From: Streptomyces endophytica
GTDB lineage: Bacteria > Actinomycetota > Actinomycetes > Streptomycetales > Streptomycetaceae
Length of the DNA: 64,000 nucleotides
Assembly: GCF_026153355.1 (NCBI RefSeq)
Contig: NZ_CP110636.1
Coordinates: 6,014,001-6,078,000, forward strand
Reading direction: 5' to 3'
In this document: one piece after another, positions 42,257 to 51,469 of the stretch
Layout: each line of letters opens with the position of its first letter
Numbering within the stretch: position 1 is the stretch's first letter
The notes under the pieces: generated by a model
Seen by the model: only the letters and a program-made list of their open reading frames with translations
Databases searched by the model: none
Told to the model about the DNA's origin: nothing
Made by a program: the position numbers and the translations under genes

Positions 42257-43744
42257 CTACCAGGTGAAGGTGGCCGAGGCGCCGGGAGGGAGGACGTAAC
42301 GGGTGTGCCGGTGCGCCCAGTTGATACCGGCTGGCCGGGCGGTGCGGGTGTCGTTGTAGACGATCAGGACGGCGGAGCCGTCGGGGTTGCGCCAGGCGAC
42401 GTTGGGGAGGGCGGCCGGGCCGGTGGAGGCGATGCGGCGGGCGCCGGGTTGCACGAACTTGGTGAGGTGGCCCATCGTGTAGTACTCGACGGTGTAGTCG
42501 ACCCGGCCGCTGCGGTTATCGCCGTGGTGAACGGTGACCAGCCCGCTGCAGTCGGAGCAACCGCCCTGATGGGGACCGTTGTTCTGGTCCACGGCGAGCG
42601 ACCACTTCGTCCAGCTGCTGCCCCAGTTGCGGGTGTAGTCGATGAGGTCGTGCATGTCCTGCTTCTGCTGGTCGGCGATCCACCGGCCGCCGGAGTGCTC
42701 GGTGTCGTGGACGGCCAGGCCCGGGTAGCGGTCGTGCACCCGGGTCTGCCGGGTGACCGCGCCCGCGTAGCCGTGCCAGGCCAGCCCGCCGAAGTTGGGG
42801 TGGCGGCGGACGGCCGGATCGTCGACGGTGGGTCGGGCGAACGCGTCGTAGCGGTCCCAGTTCCAGTCCAGGGCGAGGACCTTGGTGGGGAGCTGGGCCC
42901 GGCGCAGCGCGGGCAGCAGGTCGCGCTTGGTGAAGCGGGCGAGGTCGGCGCCGGTCCACCGCATGGACGGGTAACCGGCGCAGCAGGTGGGCTCGTTCTG
43001 GACGGAGACATAGTCGACCGGCACCCCGTGGTCGCGGTAGGCGCGGAGGTACTCCACGAAGTAGCGGGCGTAGCCGGCGTAGTACTCCGGCCGCAGCCGG
43101 CCCTGGTCGAGCCGGCCGTTGTCCTTCATCCAGGCGGGCGCGGTCCAGGGCGTGGCCATCACCTTCAGCGCCGGGTTGAGCCGGCGGGCCCGGGCGGTCA
43201 GCGGCAGGACATCGGCGAGGTCGTGGGCGACCGAGAAGTGCCGGAGGTCCGGGTCGGTCCGGCCGGCGGGCAGGTCGTCGTAGGTGTAGCCGGAGCGGGC
43301 GAGGTCCGAGGCGCCCATCGGATTGCGGAGGAAGCCCAGGCCGATGCCGTCGTCCGGGTCGAAGAGCTTGCGCAGGACCGTCGCGCGGGCCCCGTCGCTG
43401 AGCGCGCCGCTGCTGTTCATCAGCCAGGCGGCGGTGTCGGTGAACGAGGCGCCGCCGCCCTCGAACCGCTGGTAGGTCCGGGACGGGTCGACGGTGAGGG
43501 TGCCGCCGCGGCCCGGCCGGAAGGTGAGCGGTGCCTGCCGCCGCAGGCCCTGGACGACGTGCCGGCCGCCTGGGTCGGAAGTGGTGGTGAGATAGACCTG
43601 CATCCGGTGCGGCGCCGGGCCCGCGGGGCCCCGGGGCATCGGTGCCCCACCGGCCGCCCACAGCACCACGAGGCCGGCCACCCCGGCCGCGGACGTGGCC
43701 AGGACGCGCCGGAGGCGTCGCGCTCGTACGGCTCGCGATCCCAT
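42257..43744 (-). CDS. Secreted glycoside hydrolase family 30
   Basis: A 495-aa secreted GH30 enzyme (glucosylceramidase/endo-beta-1,6-glucanase group). Residues 10-35 form the signal peptide or anchor. The barrel begins FEGGGASFTDTAAW and contains MATPWTAPAWMKDNG, the acid/base Glu251 in SVQNEPT, and the nucleophile Glu349 in HDTEHSGG, all at GH30 positions. The C-terminal beta domain (RRIAS, VAWRNPDGSAVLIVYND, FTW at the end) follows the family plan. Preceded by a strong palindrome that may be its operator. With the GH92 and GH29 enzymes it could attack fungal or plant-derived glycans or glycolipids. Confidence 0.9.
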   Translation of the reverse strand: MGSRAVRARRLRRVLATSAAGVAGLVVLWAAGGAPMPRGPAGPAPHRMQVYLTTTSDPGGRHVVQGLRRQAPLTFRPGRGGTLTVDPSRTYQRFEGGGASFTDTAAWLMNSSGALSDGARATVLRKLFDPDDGIGLGFLRNPMGASDLARSGYTYDDLPAGRTDPDLRHFSVAHDLADVLPLTARARRLNPALKVMATPWTAPAWMKDNGRLDQGRLRPEYYAGYARYFVEYLRAYRDHGVPVDYVSVQNEPTCCAGYPSMRWTGADLARFTKRDLLPALRRAQLPTKVLALDWNWDRYDAFARPTVDDPAVRRHPNFGGLAWHGYAGAVTRQTRVHDRYPGLAVHDTEHSGGRWIADQQKQDMHDLIDYTRNWGSSWTKWSLAVDQNNGPHQGGCSDCSGLVTVHHGDNRSGRVDYTVEYYTMGHLTKFVQPGARRIASTGPAALPNVAWRNPDGSAVLIVYNDTRTARPAGINWAHRHTRYVLPPGASATFTW

Positions 43745-43765
43745 GGCCGGGCCTTCCTGTGCCGC

Positions 43766-43796
43766 GGGCAGTCAGGCGTACGCCTGATGGCTGCCC
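43766..43796. promoter_or_regulatory. Nested palindrome upstream of the GH30 gene
   Basis: TCAGGCGTACGCCTGA (43772-43787) is a perfect 16-bp palindrome, extended by GGGCAG on the left and CTGCCC on the right with TGG as a bulge. It is centred 35 bp before the GH30 ATG, in the divergent gap with the SpoIIE-type phosphatase. A carbohydrate-responsive repressor site is the likeliest reading; a cruciform or attenuator is possible. Confidence 0.5.
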
Positions 43797-43997
43797 GGTC
43801 CCATGGTTCGGGAGGTGAACGTCCTGCGTCAAGGACCGTGGGGACGAGGGGAGTTGTACGGGGGGCGGGGCGCGCCCGCCCGCGCTTCCCGCACGTGCGG
43901 AACCGGCCGGAAATGCGGGGTGCGCGGGCCCCGCCTAAGGTGTTCGCATGGTGAGCCCACACGTCGCGCGCCCCCGGGCCACGAGGTGGGGCATCCG

Positions 43998-46135
43998 ATG
44001 ACGGCCCGGCCGGCCGGACCGGCCGACGAGGGCTACGACCCCCGGACCGACCGGGACTGGCGGCGGGTCGAGGAGGAGGCCCCCGGCGTCTCGCGGCACG
44101 AGCCGATCGGGCTGCGCGAGCGGCTCTCGCTCAACCGGATGGGCACCTTCGACTGGGACCTGGACCGCGGGTTCATGGACCTGGACCCCGGCGCCCTGGA
44201 CGTCTTCGACCTGCGCCCGGAGGAATACGACGGCGCCCCGCTGTCCCTGGTGGCACGGGTGCCGCCGGAGGAGGGGCTGCGCCTGGACGAGGCGCTCTCG
44301 CAGGCGCTCCAGGACGGCCACTCGTCGTACGGCGCGTACTTCCGGGTCCGGTGCCGGGACGGCACGCGGCGCTGGACGCACTCGCAGGGGCGGATCCTGC
44401 ACGACCCGGAGGGCACGCCGTACCGGGTCATCGGCATCGTCCGGGAGGCCACCGGCGAGCTGGCGGACTCCGCGCTGCTGCGCTCGCTGCAGCAGGACCG
44501 GCAGCGGCAGACCGTGATGGTGCAGCAGACCACCGCCGCGCTGTCCCGGGCGCTGTCCGTACGGGACGTGACGCGGGTGCTGACCGGTACCGGCGGCGCG
44601 CGGCGGTTCGGGCGGACGGGCTGGTGCTCGGCCTGGCCGCGAACGAGCGGTTCGAGGTCATCGCGGCCGCCGGGATGCTGGGCGAGGTCCCCGACGACAT
44701 GATGAGCACGCGGCTGGACGACACCCTGCCGCTGTCCGACGCGGCGCGCCTGCGGCGGCCCGCCTTCCTCGGCACCCGCGGCGAGCTGATCGCCCGCTAC
44801 CCGCGGCTGCGCCCGTACACGGACCTGCTGCCGGCGGGCAGCTCGGCCTTCCTGCCGCTGGTCGCCCAGAACACCGTGATCGGGGCGCTGGGGCTGTTCA
44901 ACGCCGAGCCGGCGGTGCAGTCGCCGGAGGCCCGGAACCTGGCGCTGGCGCTGGCCGGCGTGGTGGCGCAGTCGGTGCAGCGGGCGACCCTGTTCGACCA
45001 GGAGCGGGAGCTCGCGACCGGGCTGCAGGCGACGATGCTGCCGCGCCGGCTGCCGCCCCTCGCGGGCGGCGCGGTCACCGTCCGCTACCACCCGGCGAGC
45101 GTCGGCCGGGACGTCGGCGGCGACTGGTACGACGTGATCGCGCTGCCCCAGGGCCGCACCGGGCTCGTCGTCGGCGACGTCCAGGGACACGACACGCACG
45201 CCGCCGCCGTGATGGGCCAGCTGCGGATCGCGCTGCGCGCGTACGCCAGCGAGGGGCACGCCCCGGAGACCGTGCTCGTGCGGGCCTCGCGTTTCCTGGC
45301 CGAACTGGACACCGAACGGTTCGCCACCTGCACGTACGTGCAGGCCGACCTGGAGTCGGGGGCGCTGCACGTGGCGCGGGCCGGCCATCTCGGCCCGCTG
45401 ATCAGCAACACCTCCCGGCACATCGACTGGCCGGAGGTCCGCGGCGGGCTGCCGCTGGGGCCGGCCACCCACTTCGGGCCGGACCACTTCCCGGAGACCC
45501 AGCTCTTCCTGGAGCCCGGCTCGACGCTGCTGCTGTGCACCGACGGCCTGGTCGAGCAGCCCGGCCGGGGCATCTCGGCCGGGATCGAGGCGCTGTCCGA
45601 GGCGGTCCGCACCGGGCCCGCGGACCTGGAGGAGCTGGCCGACCACCTGTCGGCCCAGCTGTGGGCCGACCCCGGCTCGGAGGACGACATGGCCCTCCTG
45701 CTGCTGCGTCGGGAGCCGGGCCCGGGGGCCGCGACCACACCGCGGCTGCGGCTCCACGTCCACCAGGCCGATCCGTCGGGCACCGGCGAGGTCCGCTCGG
45801 CGCTGCGCCGCACGCTCGACCAGTGGCGGGCGGGCGCCGTCCTGCACGACATCGAGGTGGCGGCCTCGGAACTGATCGCCAACGCGCTGACGCACACCGA
45901 GAGCGGCGCGCTGGTCACCGTGGAACTCCTGCCCGGTGCCCCGCACCGGATCCGGCTGGAGGTCGAGGACCGCTCCAGCCAGTGGCCGCGCCGCCGCAGC
46001 CCCGGCGAGACCGCGACGTCGGGCCGGGGCCTGCTGCTGGTCGAGGCACTGGCGGAGCGCTGGGGCGCGGAGCCGCGGGGCAACGGCAAGGCGCTGTGGT
46101 GCGAGTTCCTGGTGCCGGCCGGCCCGGGGCGGTGA
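43998..46135 (+). pseudogene. PAS-GAF-SpoIIE phosphatase-HATPase regulator, one frame break
   Basis: Corrected, this is a 712-aa PP2C-type Ser/Thr phosphatase that controls anti-sigma or anti-anti-sigma proteins. A PAS domain (LSLNRMGTFDWDLDRG, RRWTHSQGRILHDPEG) covers about 35-155, a GAF domain 170-345, SpoIIE (GRDVGGDWYDVIALP, VGDVQGHDTHAAAVMGQ, LCTDGLVEQ, SEDDMALLLLR) 365-580 and an anti-sigma-like HATPase (ELIANALTHTESG, SGRGLLLVEALAERWG) 600-710. The frame breaks at codon 204: one G is missing from the run at 44610-44612; adding it changes GRTGWCSAWP into ADGLVLGLAANERF and joins both halves. It starts at ATG 43998. A paralogue lies at the window's end. Probably a homopolymer error rather than a dead gene. 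Confidence 0.85.
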
Positions 46136-46201
46136 CGCGGCCCCGTCCGGCACCGATGTGCGCGCCGGCCGGAGCCGCCCCTGACGCCCCTTCCGGGGCA
46201 C

Positions 46202-47599
46202 TCACCCCTCGGGGCCGTACCAGAGCGTCGTCATGTTGCAGAACTCCTTGATGCCGTGGCCGGACAGTTCCCGCCCGTAGCCGGACCGCTTGGCGCCGCC
46301 GAACGGGAGGCCGGGGTGGGAGGCGGTCATGCCGTTGAAGTACAGACCGCCGGCCTGGATGTCCCGGGCCAGCCGGGCCTGTTCGTCGGGGTCGCGGGTC
46401 CAGGCATTGGAACTCAGCCCGAACGGGGTGTCGTTGGCGAGTTCGATCGCCTCGTCGAGGTCGGCGACCCGGTAGAGCGTGGCGACCGGGCCGAACGCCT
46501 CCTCATGGTGGATACGCATGCTCGGGGTGATGCCCGCCAGGACCGTGGGCTCGTAGAACCAGCCGGCCCGGTGCTCGGGCGGCCGCCGGCCGCCGCACAG
46601 CGCGGTCGCACCCTGGTGGACCGCGTCGTCGACGAGTTCCTCCAGGTCGGAGCGGCCCTGCTCGCTGGAGAGCGGTCCGACGTCGGTGTTCTCGTCCATC
46701 GGGTCGCCGACGGTCAGCGCCGCCATCCGCTCGGTGAACCGCTCACTGAAGGCGTCGTAGACGTCGTTGTGCACGATGAACCGCTTGGCCGCGATGCAGG
46801 ACTGCCCGTTGTTCTGCACCCGGGCGGTCACCGCGACCTTGGCGGCCTTGTCGAGGTCGGCGGAGGGCAGCACCACGAACGGGTCGCTGCCGCCGAGCTC
46901 CAGCACGGTCTTCTTGACCTCGTCACCGGCGATGGACGCCACCGAACGCCCGGCCAGCTCGCTGCCGGTCAGCGTCGCGGCGGCCACCCGCGGGTCACGC
47001 AGGATCTCCTCGACGGCGCCGGAGCCGATCAGCAGGGTCTCGAAACAGCCCTCGGGATACCCGGCGCGACGGAACAGCTCCTCCAGGTAGAGGGCGGTCT
47101 GCGGCACGTTCGAGGCGTGCTTGAGCAGCCCGGTGTTGCCCGCCATCAGCGCCGGGGCGGCGAACCGTACGACCTGCCAGAGCGGGAAGTTCCACGGCAT
47201 CACCGCGAGGACCGGGCCGAGGGGCCGGTAGCGGACCACGGCACGCATCGCCCCGGAGTCACCGACGTCCGCCGGGTCGGGGTGCTCGTCGGCCAGCAGC
47301 CCCTCGGCGTTGCGGGCGTACCAGCGCATGGTCTTGACGCACTTCGCGGCCTCCGCACGGGCCTGGACCAGCGGTTTTCCCATCTCGGTGGTCATCGTGC
47401 GGGCGATGCCGTCCTGATCGGCCTCCAGCAGGTCGGCGGCCTTGAGCAGCAGTTCCGTACGGCGGGCGAAGCTGGTGGTGCGGTGGATCTGGAACGCCTG
47501 CTCCGCCCTGACCAGGCGATCCTCGATCTCGCCCGCGTTGAGCGCGTCGAAGGTCTTCAGGGTCTCGCCGGTGGCCGGGTTGACCGTGGCGATGGCCAT
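46202..47599 (-). CDS. NAD(P)-dependent aldehyde dehydrogenase (succinate-semialdehyde dehydrogenase-like)
   Basis: A 465-aa aldehyde dehydrogenase. The catalytic Cys268 is in NNGQSCIAAKRF and the general base Glu234 in VLELGGSDPF; the cofactor-binding MPWNFPLWQVVRFAAPALMAGN and C-terminal GGAKRSGYGRELS complete the family. It is closest to the short YneI/GabD-like succinate-semialdehyde group, although the substrate remains inferred. The ATG at 47599 has a textbook AGGAGGT eight bases upstream. A small proline-rich gene ends 12 bp before it on the same strand and is probably co-transcribed. It is convergent with the SpoIIE-type gene (66 bp gap). Confidence 0.9.
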   Translation of the reverse strand: MAIATVNPATGETLKTFDALNAGEIEDRLVRAEQAFQIHRTTSFARRTELLLKAADLLEADQDGIARTMTTEMGKPLVQARAEAAKCVKTMRWYARNAEGLLADEHPDPADVGDSGAMRAVVRYRPLGPVLAVMPWNFPLWQVVRFAAPALMAGNTGLLKHASNVPQTALYLEELFRRAGYPEGCFETLLIGSGAVEEILRDPRVAAATLTGSELAGRSVASIAGDEVKKTVLELGGSDPFVVLPSADLDKAAKVAVTARVQNNGQSCIAAKRFIVHNDVYDAFSERFTERMAALTVGDPMDENTDVGPLSSEQGRSDLEELVDDAVHQGATALCGGRRPPEHRAGWFYEPTVLAGITPSMRIHHEEAFGPVATLYRVADLDEAIELANDTPFGLSSNAWTRDPDEQARLARDIQAGGLYFNGMTASHPGLPFGGAKRSGYGRELSGHGIKEFCNMTTLWYGPEG

Positions 47600-47611
47600 G
47601 GTCAGCACCTC

Positions 47612-47845
47612 CTAGGAAAGCGGTGAGGGAGCGGGGGACGGATCCGGGACCGGGTCGGGTCCGGGCGGACGCGGTATCGGCGACGGTTCCGGAGGGATGG
47701 GGTCCGGTGGCCCGGGCGGGGTCGGCGGTCCGGGAAGCGGGTCGGGGGTGGGATTCGGCGGCGGGCCTCCCGGATCCGGCGGCCGCGTGGGCTCCGGATC
47801 GCGGTCGAGCGTGCGCTCACGGCGCGGATGCGGTTGCCGCTGCAC
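47612..47845 (-). CDS. Small proline-rich protein of unknown function
   Basis: A 77-aa protein from a GTG at 47845 that has GGAGG eight bases upstream. After a basic start (QRQPHPRRERT) it consists of Pro/Asp/Gly repeats such as PDPGGPPPNPTPDPLPGPP and PSPIPRPPGPDPVPDPSPA, which must be disordered. No signal peptide. It ends 12 bp before the aldehyde dehydrogenase start, so it is the first gene of that operon. The strong ribosome binding site argues for real translation; the low-complexity composition argues caution. Function unknown. Confidence 0.55.
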   Translation of the reverse strand: MQRQPHPRRERTLDRDPEPTRPPDPGGPPPNPTPDPLPGPPTPPGPPDPIPPEPSPIPRPPGPDPVPDPSPAPSPLS

Positions 47846-47911
47846 GGCGGGCCTCCAATGAGAGGTTTTGTTCCTCAGGGTCCCCGTACCCGAGTCTGGC
47901 CGGTACATGGG

Positions 47912-48532
47912 CTCCCCGCACGTTCCGCTGCGCTTGGCCGGCTTCCCACGTACCTGGCTGCTCCGCCGTCGGGGTTGCTCACCGTTGTGCGCTTTGCGGC
48001 GCCCCGCACGTACCTCGCCGTCCCGCCGCGGGGCTTTCTCGCCGTTGCGCGCTTTGCGGCGCCCCGCACGTACCCGTCTCTCCCGCCGCGGGTCGTCTCG
48101 CCGTTGCGCCTGGCGGCGGGCGTGGTGTTTTCGGGTGCGGTGCCGGCCCTCCAGACTTCGTCCTCCGGTCCAGCCCCTCCCGTGAGGGGGAGGTAAGAGC
48201 TGGTTGGGGGCGTGCCCTATCCGTTGCCTGCGGGCACGTGGGCATTACGTGCACCCCCACCGGCCTTCACTTCCCCTCTCACGGGAGGGGACGGGCCGGA
48301 GGGGCCGGTTGTGTGGACGTAAAGCGTCAGCAGTCCACACAACCGGCCCCGGAGGTCCGTCACCGCACCCAACAACCACCCAGCCCGCCGCAGGCGCCAC
48401 GGCGAGCAAGACCCGCGGCGGGACGGCAAGGTACGTGCGGGGCGCCGCAAAGCGCAACGGCGAGCGAGCCCCGCGGCGGGACAGCCAGGTACGTGGGCGG
48501 CACCGCAAAGCGCAGCGGACGGGTACGTGGGG
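47912..48532. repeat. Large inverted-repeat element, copy 2
   Basis: Same architecture as the element at 20.5 kb. The left arm has units starting near 47930, 47988, 48048 and 48107 (57-60 bp, GCGCTTTGCGGCGCCCCGC in two of them). The right arm (about 48395-48532) has two full units and one truncated unit in inverted orientation. The core from TCGGGTGCGG (48132) to the CCCCTCCCGTG at 48174-48184, and the centre TTGCCTGCGGGC...GGGCATTACGTGCACCCCCA, are nearly identical to copy 1. It occupies the whole gap between the proline-rich gene and the ABC ATPase, reaching to within a base or two of the latter's stop codon. Confidence 0.85.
48303..48348. repeat. 46-bp perfect hairpin module inside repeat element copy 2
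   Basis: GGCCGGTTGTGTGGAC and its exact complement (16-bp arms, 18 bp if the outer GG/CC are counted) enclose a 14-base loop. The module is flanked by 7-bp direct repeats CCGGAGG (48296-48302 and 48349-48355). Copy 1 has only a short ACGAAGTCT segment at the same point, so this part of the element is variable. Confidence 0.85.
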
Positions 48533-48533
48533 A

Positions 48534-50567
48534 TCAGCCGCGAAGCGGAAAGTGGCAGGAGGCGCGGTGCCCCGCGCCGGCCTCCACCGCCGGTGGCGGC
48601 TCCGCCGCACACCGGTCCGTCGCGAAAGCGCACCGTGTGCGGAACCGGCATCCCGACGGCGGGGACGCGGCCGACGGGGTCTCGCCGCCGAGGGGGCGGG
48701 AGGCGGGGTCGGACGGGCGGACCGTGTCCAGCAGCCCGCGCGTGTAGGGGTGGAGCGGGCGGTCGAAGACCGCCTCCGCGGGGCCGGTCTCGACGAGTTT
48801 GCCGAGGTACATCACGCCGACCCGGTCCGCGACGTGCCGCACCACCGCCAGGTCGTGCGATATGAAGAGGTAGCTGAGGCCCTTCTCCCGCTGCAGGGCG
48901 CGCATCAGGTTGAGGATCTGGGCCTGGACGGAGACGTCGAGCGCGGAGACCGGTTCGTCGGCGACCACGAGGGAGGGGGCGAGCGCCAGGGCGCGGGCCA
49001 GCCCGAGGCGCTGGCGCTGGCCGCCGGAGAATTCGTGCGGGTAGCGGTCCACGGCGCCGCGCGGCAGCCCGACGTCGTCCAGGAGCCCGGCGATCCGTCG
49101 CTGCCGGGCGGCCCGGTCGCCGATGCCCTGGATGACCAGGGGTTCGGTCAGTACGGCGCCGACCCGCATCCGGGGGTCCATGGCCGCGGCCGAGTCCTGG
49201 AACATCAGCTGGACCTCGCGCCGGTGGGCGCGCAGCTCGCCGCCCCGGAGCGTGGCCAGGTCGCGCCCGGCGATCTCGACGGTGCCGGTGGTGGGCGCCT
49301 CCAGGCCGACCGCCAGCCGGCCGAGGGTGGATTTGCCGCAGCCGGATTCGCCGACGATGCCGAAGGTCTCGCCGCGCCGGACGGTGAGCGAGATCCCGGC
49401 CACCGCGCTGATCTCGGCGGCGCCCCGGCGGCGGGCGAACGGGCCGCCGTGCAGCGGGTAGCTCTTGGCCAGGTCGGTGAGGCGGAGCAGCGGTGCGTCG
49501 GTGCAGGGCGGGGCCGTGGCGGGGGCGGGGGCGGGCGGGCGTACCTCGGCGACCGGGTCGGCGCCGGGGGCCGGGCCGGCCGGGTGGAAGCAGGCGAAGG
49601 CGTGCGCGCTGCGGTCGGCCGGCCGGCCGCCGTCGGGCCCGTCGGTGAGCTCCGGTTCGGCGGTGCGGCAGAGGTCGGTGGCGAAGCCGCAGCGGGGCGC
49701 GAAGCGGCAGCCGGTGGGGCGGGTGGTGAGGACCGGCGGGAGGCCGGGGACGGTGGCGAGCGGGCGCGCGGGGTCGGGGGCGTGTTCCGGGAGGGCGGCG
49801 AAGAGGGCCTGGGTGTAGCGGTGCCGCGGGGCGGCGAACAGCGGTCGTACGGGGGCGCGTTCGGCGATCCGGCCGCCGTACATCACCGCGACCCGGTCCA
49901 CCCGGCGGGCGATCACCCCGAGGTCGTGGGTGACGAGGATCAGTGCCATGCCGAGCCGGGCGCGCAGTGCGTCGACGAGTTCCAGGATCTGGTGCTGGGT
50001 GGTGACGTCGAGGGCGGTGGTGGGCTCGTCGGCGATCAGCAGGTCCGGTTCGCAGACCAGGGCCATGGCGATCGCGACGCGTTGCCGCATGCCGCCGCTG
50101 AGCTGGTGCGGATAGTGGGTCATCCGCTCGGCGGGGCGGGGCAGGCCGACCAGGCCGAGCATCTCCTCGGCCTTGGCGCGGGCCTCGGTCCTGGTCAGCC
50201 GGGTGTGCAGGCGGAGCGGTTCGGCGACCTGGGCGCCGATGGTCATGGTGGGGTTGAGCGAGGTCAGCGGGTCCTGGAAGACCATGCCGACGGTGTGGCC
50301 GCGGACGTCGCGCAGGACGGGTTCGGGAGCGGCGGCCAGGTCCGTGCCGTGGAAGAGGATGCGTCCGCGGGTGATCCGGCCGCCCGCGGGGAGCAGCCCG
50401 AGGACGGAGAGGGCGGTGAGGGTCTTGCCGCAGCCGGACTCGCCGACCAGGCCGAGCGCTTCGCCGGGGGCGAGGTCGAGGTCGATGCCGTCGAGGGCGT
50501 GCACGGTCCGGTCGCGGGTGGCGATGTCCACGTGCAGGTCGTCGATGCGCAGCAGGGGTTCGGTCAT
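48534..50567 (-). CDS. Fused double ATPase of an oligopeptide/dipeptide ABC transporter (DppD-DppF)
   Basis: A 677-aa protein joining two ABC ATPases that are separate subunits (DppD and DppF) in most bacteria. First module: Walker A GESGCGKTLTALS, signature LSGGMRQRVAIAMAL. Second: GESGCGKSTLGRLAVG and FSGGQRQRLGLARALAL. Each ends in the oligopeptide-transporter C-terminal motif (GCRFAPRCGFATDLC and GCRFRTRCAFATDRC) with conserved cysteines. An Ala/Pro linker joins them near residue 355. It powers uptake through the adjacent permeases. The ATG at 50567 overlaps the DppC stop by 4 bp (ATGA). The second large repeat element starts at its 3' end. Confidence 0.92.
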   Translation of the reverse strand: MTEPLLRIDDLHVDIATRDRTVHALDGIDLDLAPGEALGLVGESGCGKTLTALSVLGLLPAGGRITRGRILFHGTDLAAAPEPVLRDVRGHTVGMVFQDPLTSLNPTMTIGAQVAEPLRLHTRLTRTEARAKAEEMLGLVGLPRPAERMTHYPHQLSGGMRQRVAIAMALVCEPDLLIADEPTTALDVTTQHQILELVDALRARLGMALILVTHDLGVIARRVDRVAVMYGGRIAERAPVRPLFAAPRHRYTQALFAALPEHAPDPARPLATVPGLPPVLTTRPTGCRFAPRCGFATDLCRTAEPELTDGPDGGRPADRSAHAFACFHPAGPAPGADPVAEVRPPAPAPATAPPCTDAPLLRLTDLAKSYPLHGGPFARRRGAAEISAVAGISLTVRRGETFGIVGESGCGKSTLGRLAVGLEAPTTGTVEIAGRDLATLRGGELRAHRREVQLMFQDSAAAMDPRMRVGAVLTEPLVIQGIGDRAARQRRIAGLLDDVGLPRGAVDRYPHEFSGGQRQRLGLARALALAPSLVVADEPVSALDVSVQAQILNLMRALQREKGLSYLFISHDLAVVRHVADRVGVMYLGKLVETGPAEAVFDRPLHPYTRGLLDTVRPSDPASRPLGGETPSAASPPSGCRFRTRCAFATDRCAAEPPPAVEAGAGHRASCHFPLRG

Positions 50568-51469
50568 CGGTGGCTGCCCCGTCCGGTGTCGAGCCGTACG
50601 TCGAAGGCGTCCCGCAGTCCGTCGCCGAGGAAGTTGAAGGCCGCCACGACCAGCACGATCGCGATGCCCGGCGGGAAGATCAGCCACCAGTGGCCGACCT
50701 GGGTGTAGGTGATGCCGGCGGAGAGCAGCGAGCCCCAGTCGGCGGCGGGCGGCGGCAGGGAGAGGCCGAGGAAGGAGAGGTAGGCGACGTAGAGGATGGC
50801 GTCGGCGATCTGGAAGGTGGCGTTGACGACGACGGTTCCCAGGGCGTTGGGCAGGATGTGCCGGAACACCGCCCGGGTCCCGCCGCCGCCCATCAGCCGC
50901 ATCGCGTGGACGTAGTCCCGGCTGCGCAGCGCCAGCGCCTCGCCGCGCAGCAGCCGGGCCGGGGAGAGCCAGGCGACGGAGGCGATGACCAGGATGAGGA
51001 CGGGCTTGCTGGGGGTGACGAGGGTGGCGACCACGACGAGGAGGAAGAGCGCCGGGATGGCGAGCGCGGCGTCGGTGACCCGCATCATCACGGCGTCCAG
51101 CCAGCCGCCGAAGTAGCCGGCGACCGCACCGTAGACGGTGCCGACGAGGGTGGCGAGCAGGCCGGCCGCCAGTCCGACCTCCAGGGAGGTGCGGCCGCCG
51201 TACATCAGCCGGCCGAGCAGGTCGTAGCCGAGGTCGGTGGTGCCGAGCGGGTGGCCGGCGCCGGGGGCGCGGTTGGCCTGGGTGAGGTCGGTGTGGATCT
51301 GGTCGGTGGGGTGGAGCAGCGGGCCGAGGAAGCAGAAGGCGAGCAGGGCCAGCAGGATCAGGGCGCCGGTCAGGGCGAGCTTGTTGCGGCGGAAGCCGGT
51401 CAGGACGCGGTGGACCGGCCCGGGGACGGCGGGCGCGGCGTCCTGCGGTGCGGGGGCGGTGGGCGTCAC
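50564..51469 (-). CDS. ABC peptide transporter permease (DppC-like)
   Basis: A 301-aa inner-membrane permease. It has the N-terminal OppC-type domain (FRRNKLALTGALILLALLAF), then about five helices and the EAA loop ALRSRDYVHAMRLMGGGGTRAVFRHILPNAL that contacts the ATPase. It pairs with DppB to form the channel. The GTG at 51469 overlaps the DppB stop by four bases (GTGA), so the genes are translationally coupled. The AGGDP-type proline near the C-terminus (FPPGIAIVLVVAAFNFLGDGLRDA) is the usual DppC ending. Confidence 0.92.
   Translation of the reverse strand: MTPTAPAPQDAAPAVPGPVHRVLTGFRRNKLALTGALILLALLAFCFLGPLLHPTDQIHTDLTQANRAPGAGHPLGTTDLGYDLLGRLMYGGRTSLEVGLAAGLLATLVGTVYGAVAGYFGGWLDAVMMRVTDAALAIPALFLLVVVATLVTPSKPVLILVIASVAWLSPARLLRGEALALRSRDYVHAMRLMGGGGTRAVFRHILPNALGTVVVNATFQIADAILYVAYLSFLGLSLPPPAADWGSLLSAGITYTQVGHWWLIFPPGIAIVLVVAAFNFLGDGLRDAFDVRLDTGRGSHR

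Noticed and set aside
12123..43744. A polysaccharide utilisation locus formed by GH92, GH29 and GH30
   Set aside because: The genes are 12-16 kb apart, on different strands, with unrelated genes between and different candidate operators.
48303..48348. Hairpin considered as a retron msr/msd or an intrinsic terminator
   Set aside because: No reverse transcriptase nearby, no U-tract, and it is embedded in a larger repeated element.
48204..50708. 834-codon plus-strand frame opposite the ABC ATPase
   Set aside because: Antisense shadow; the minus strand carries Walker A, signature and C-terminal cysteine motifs.
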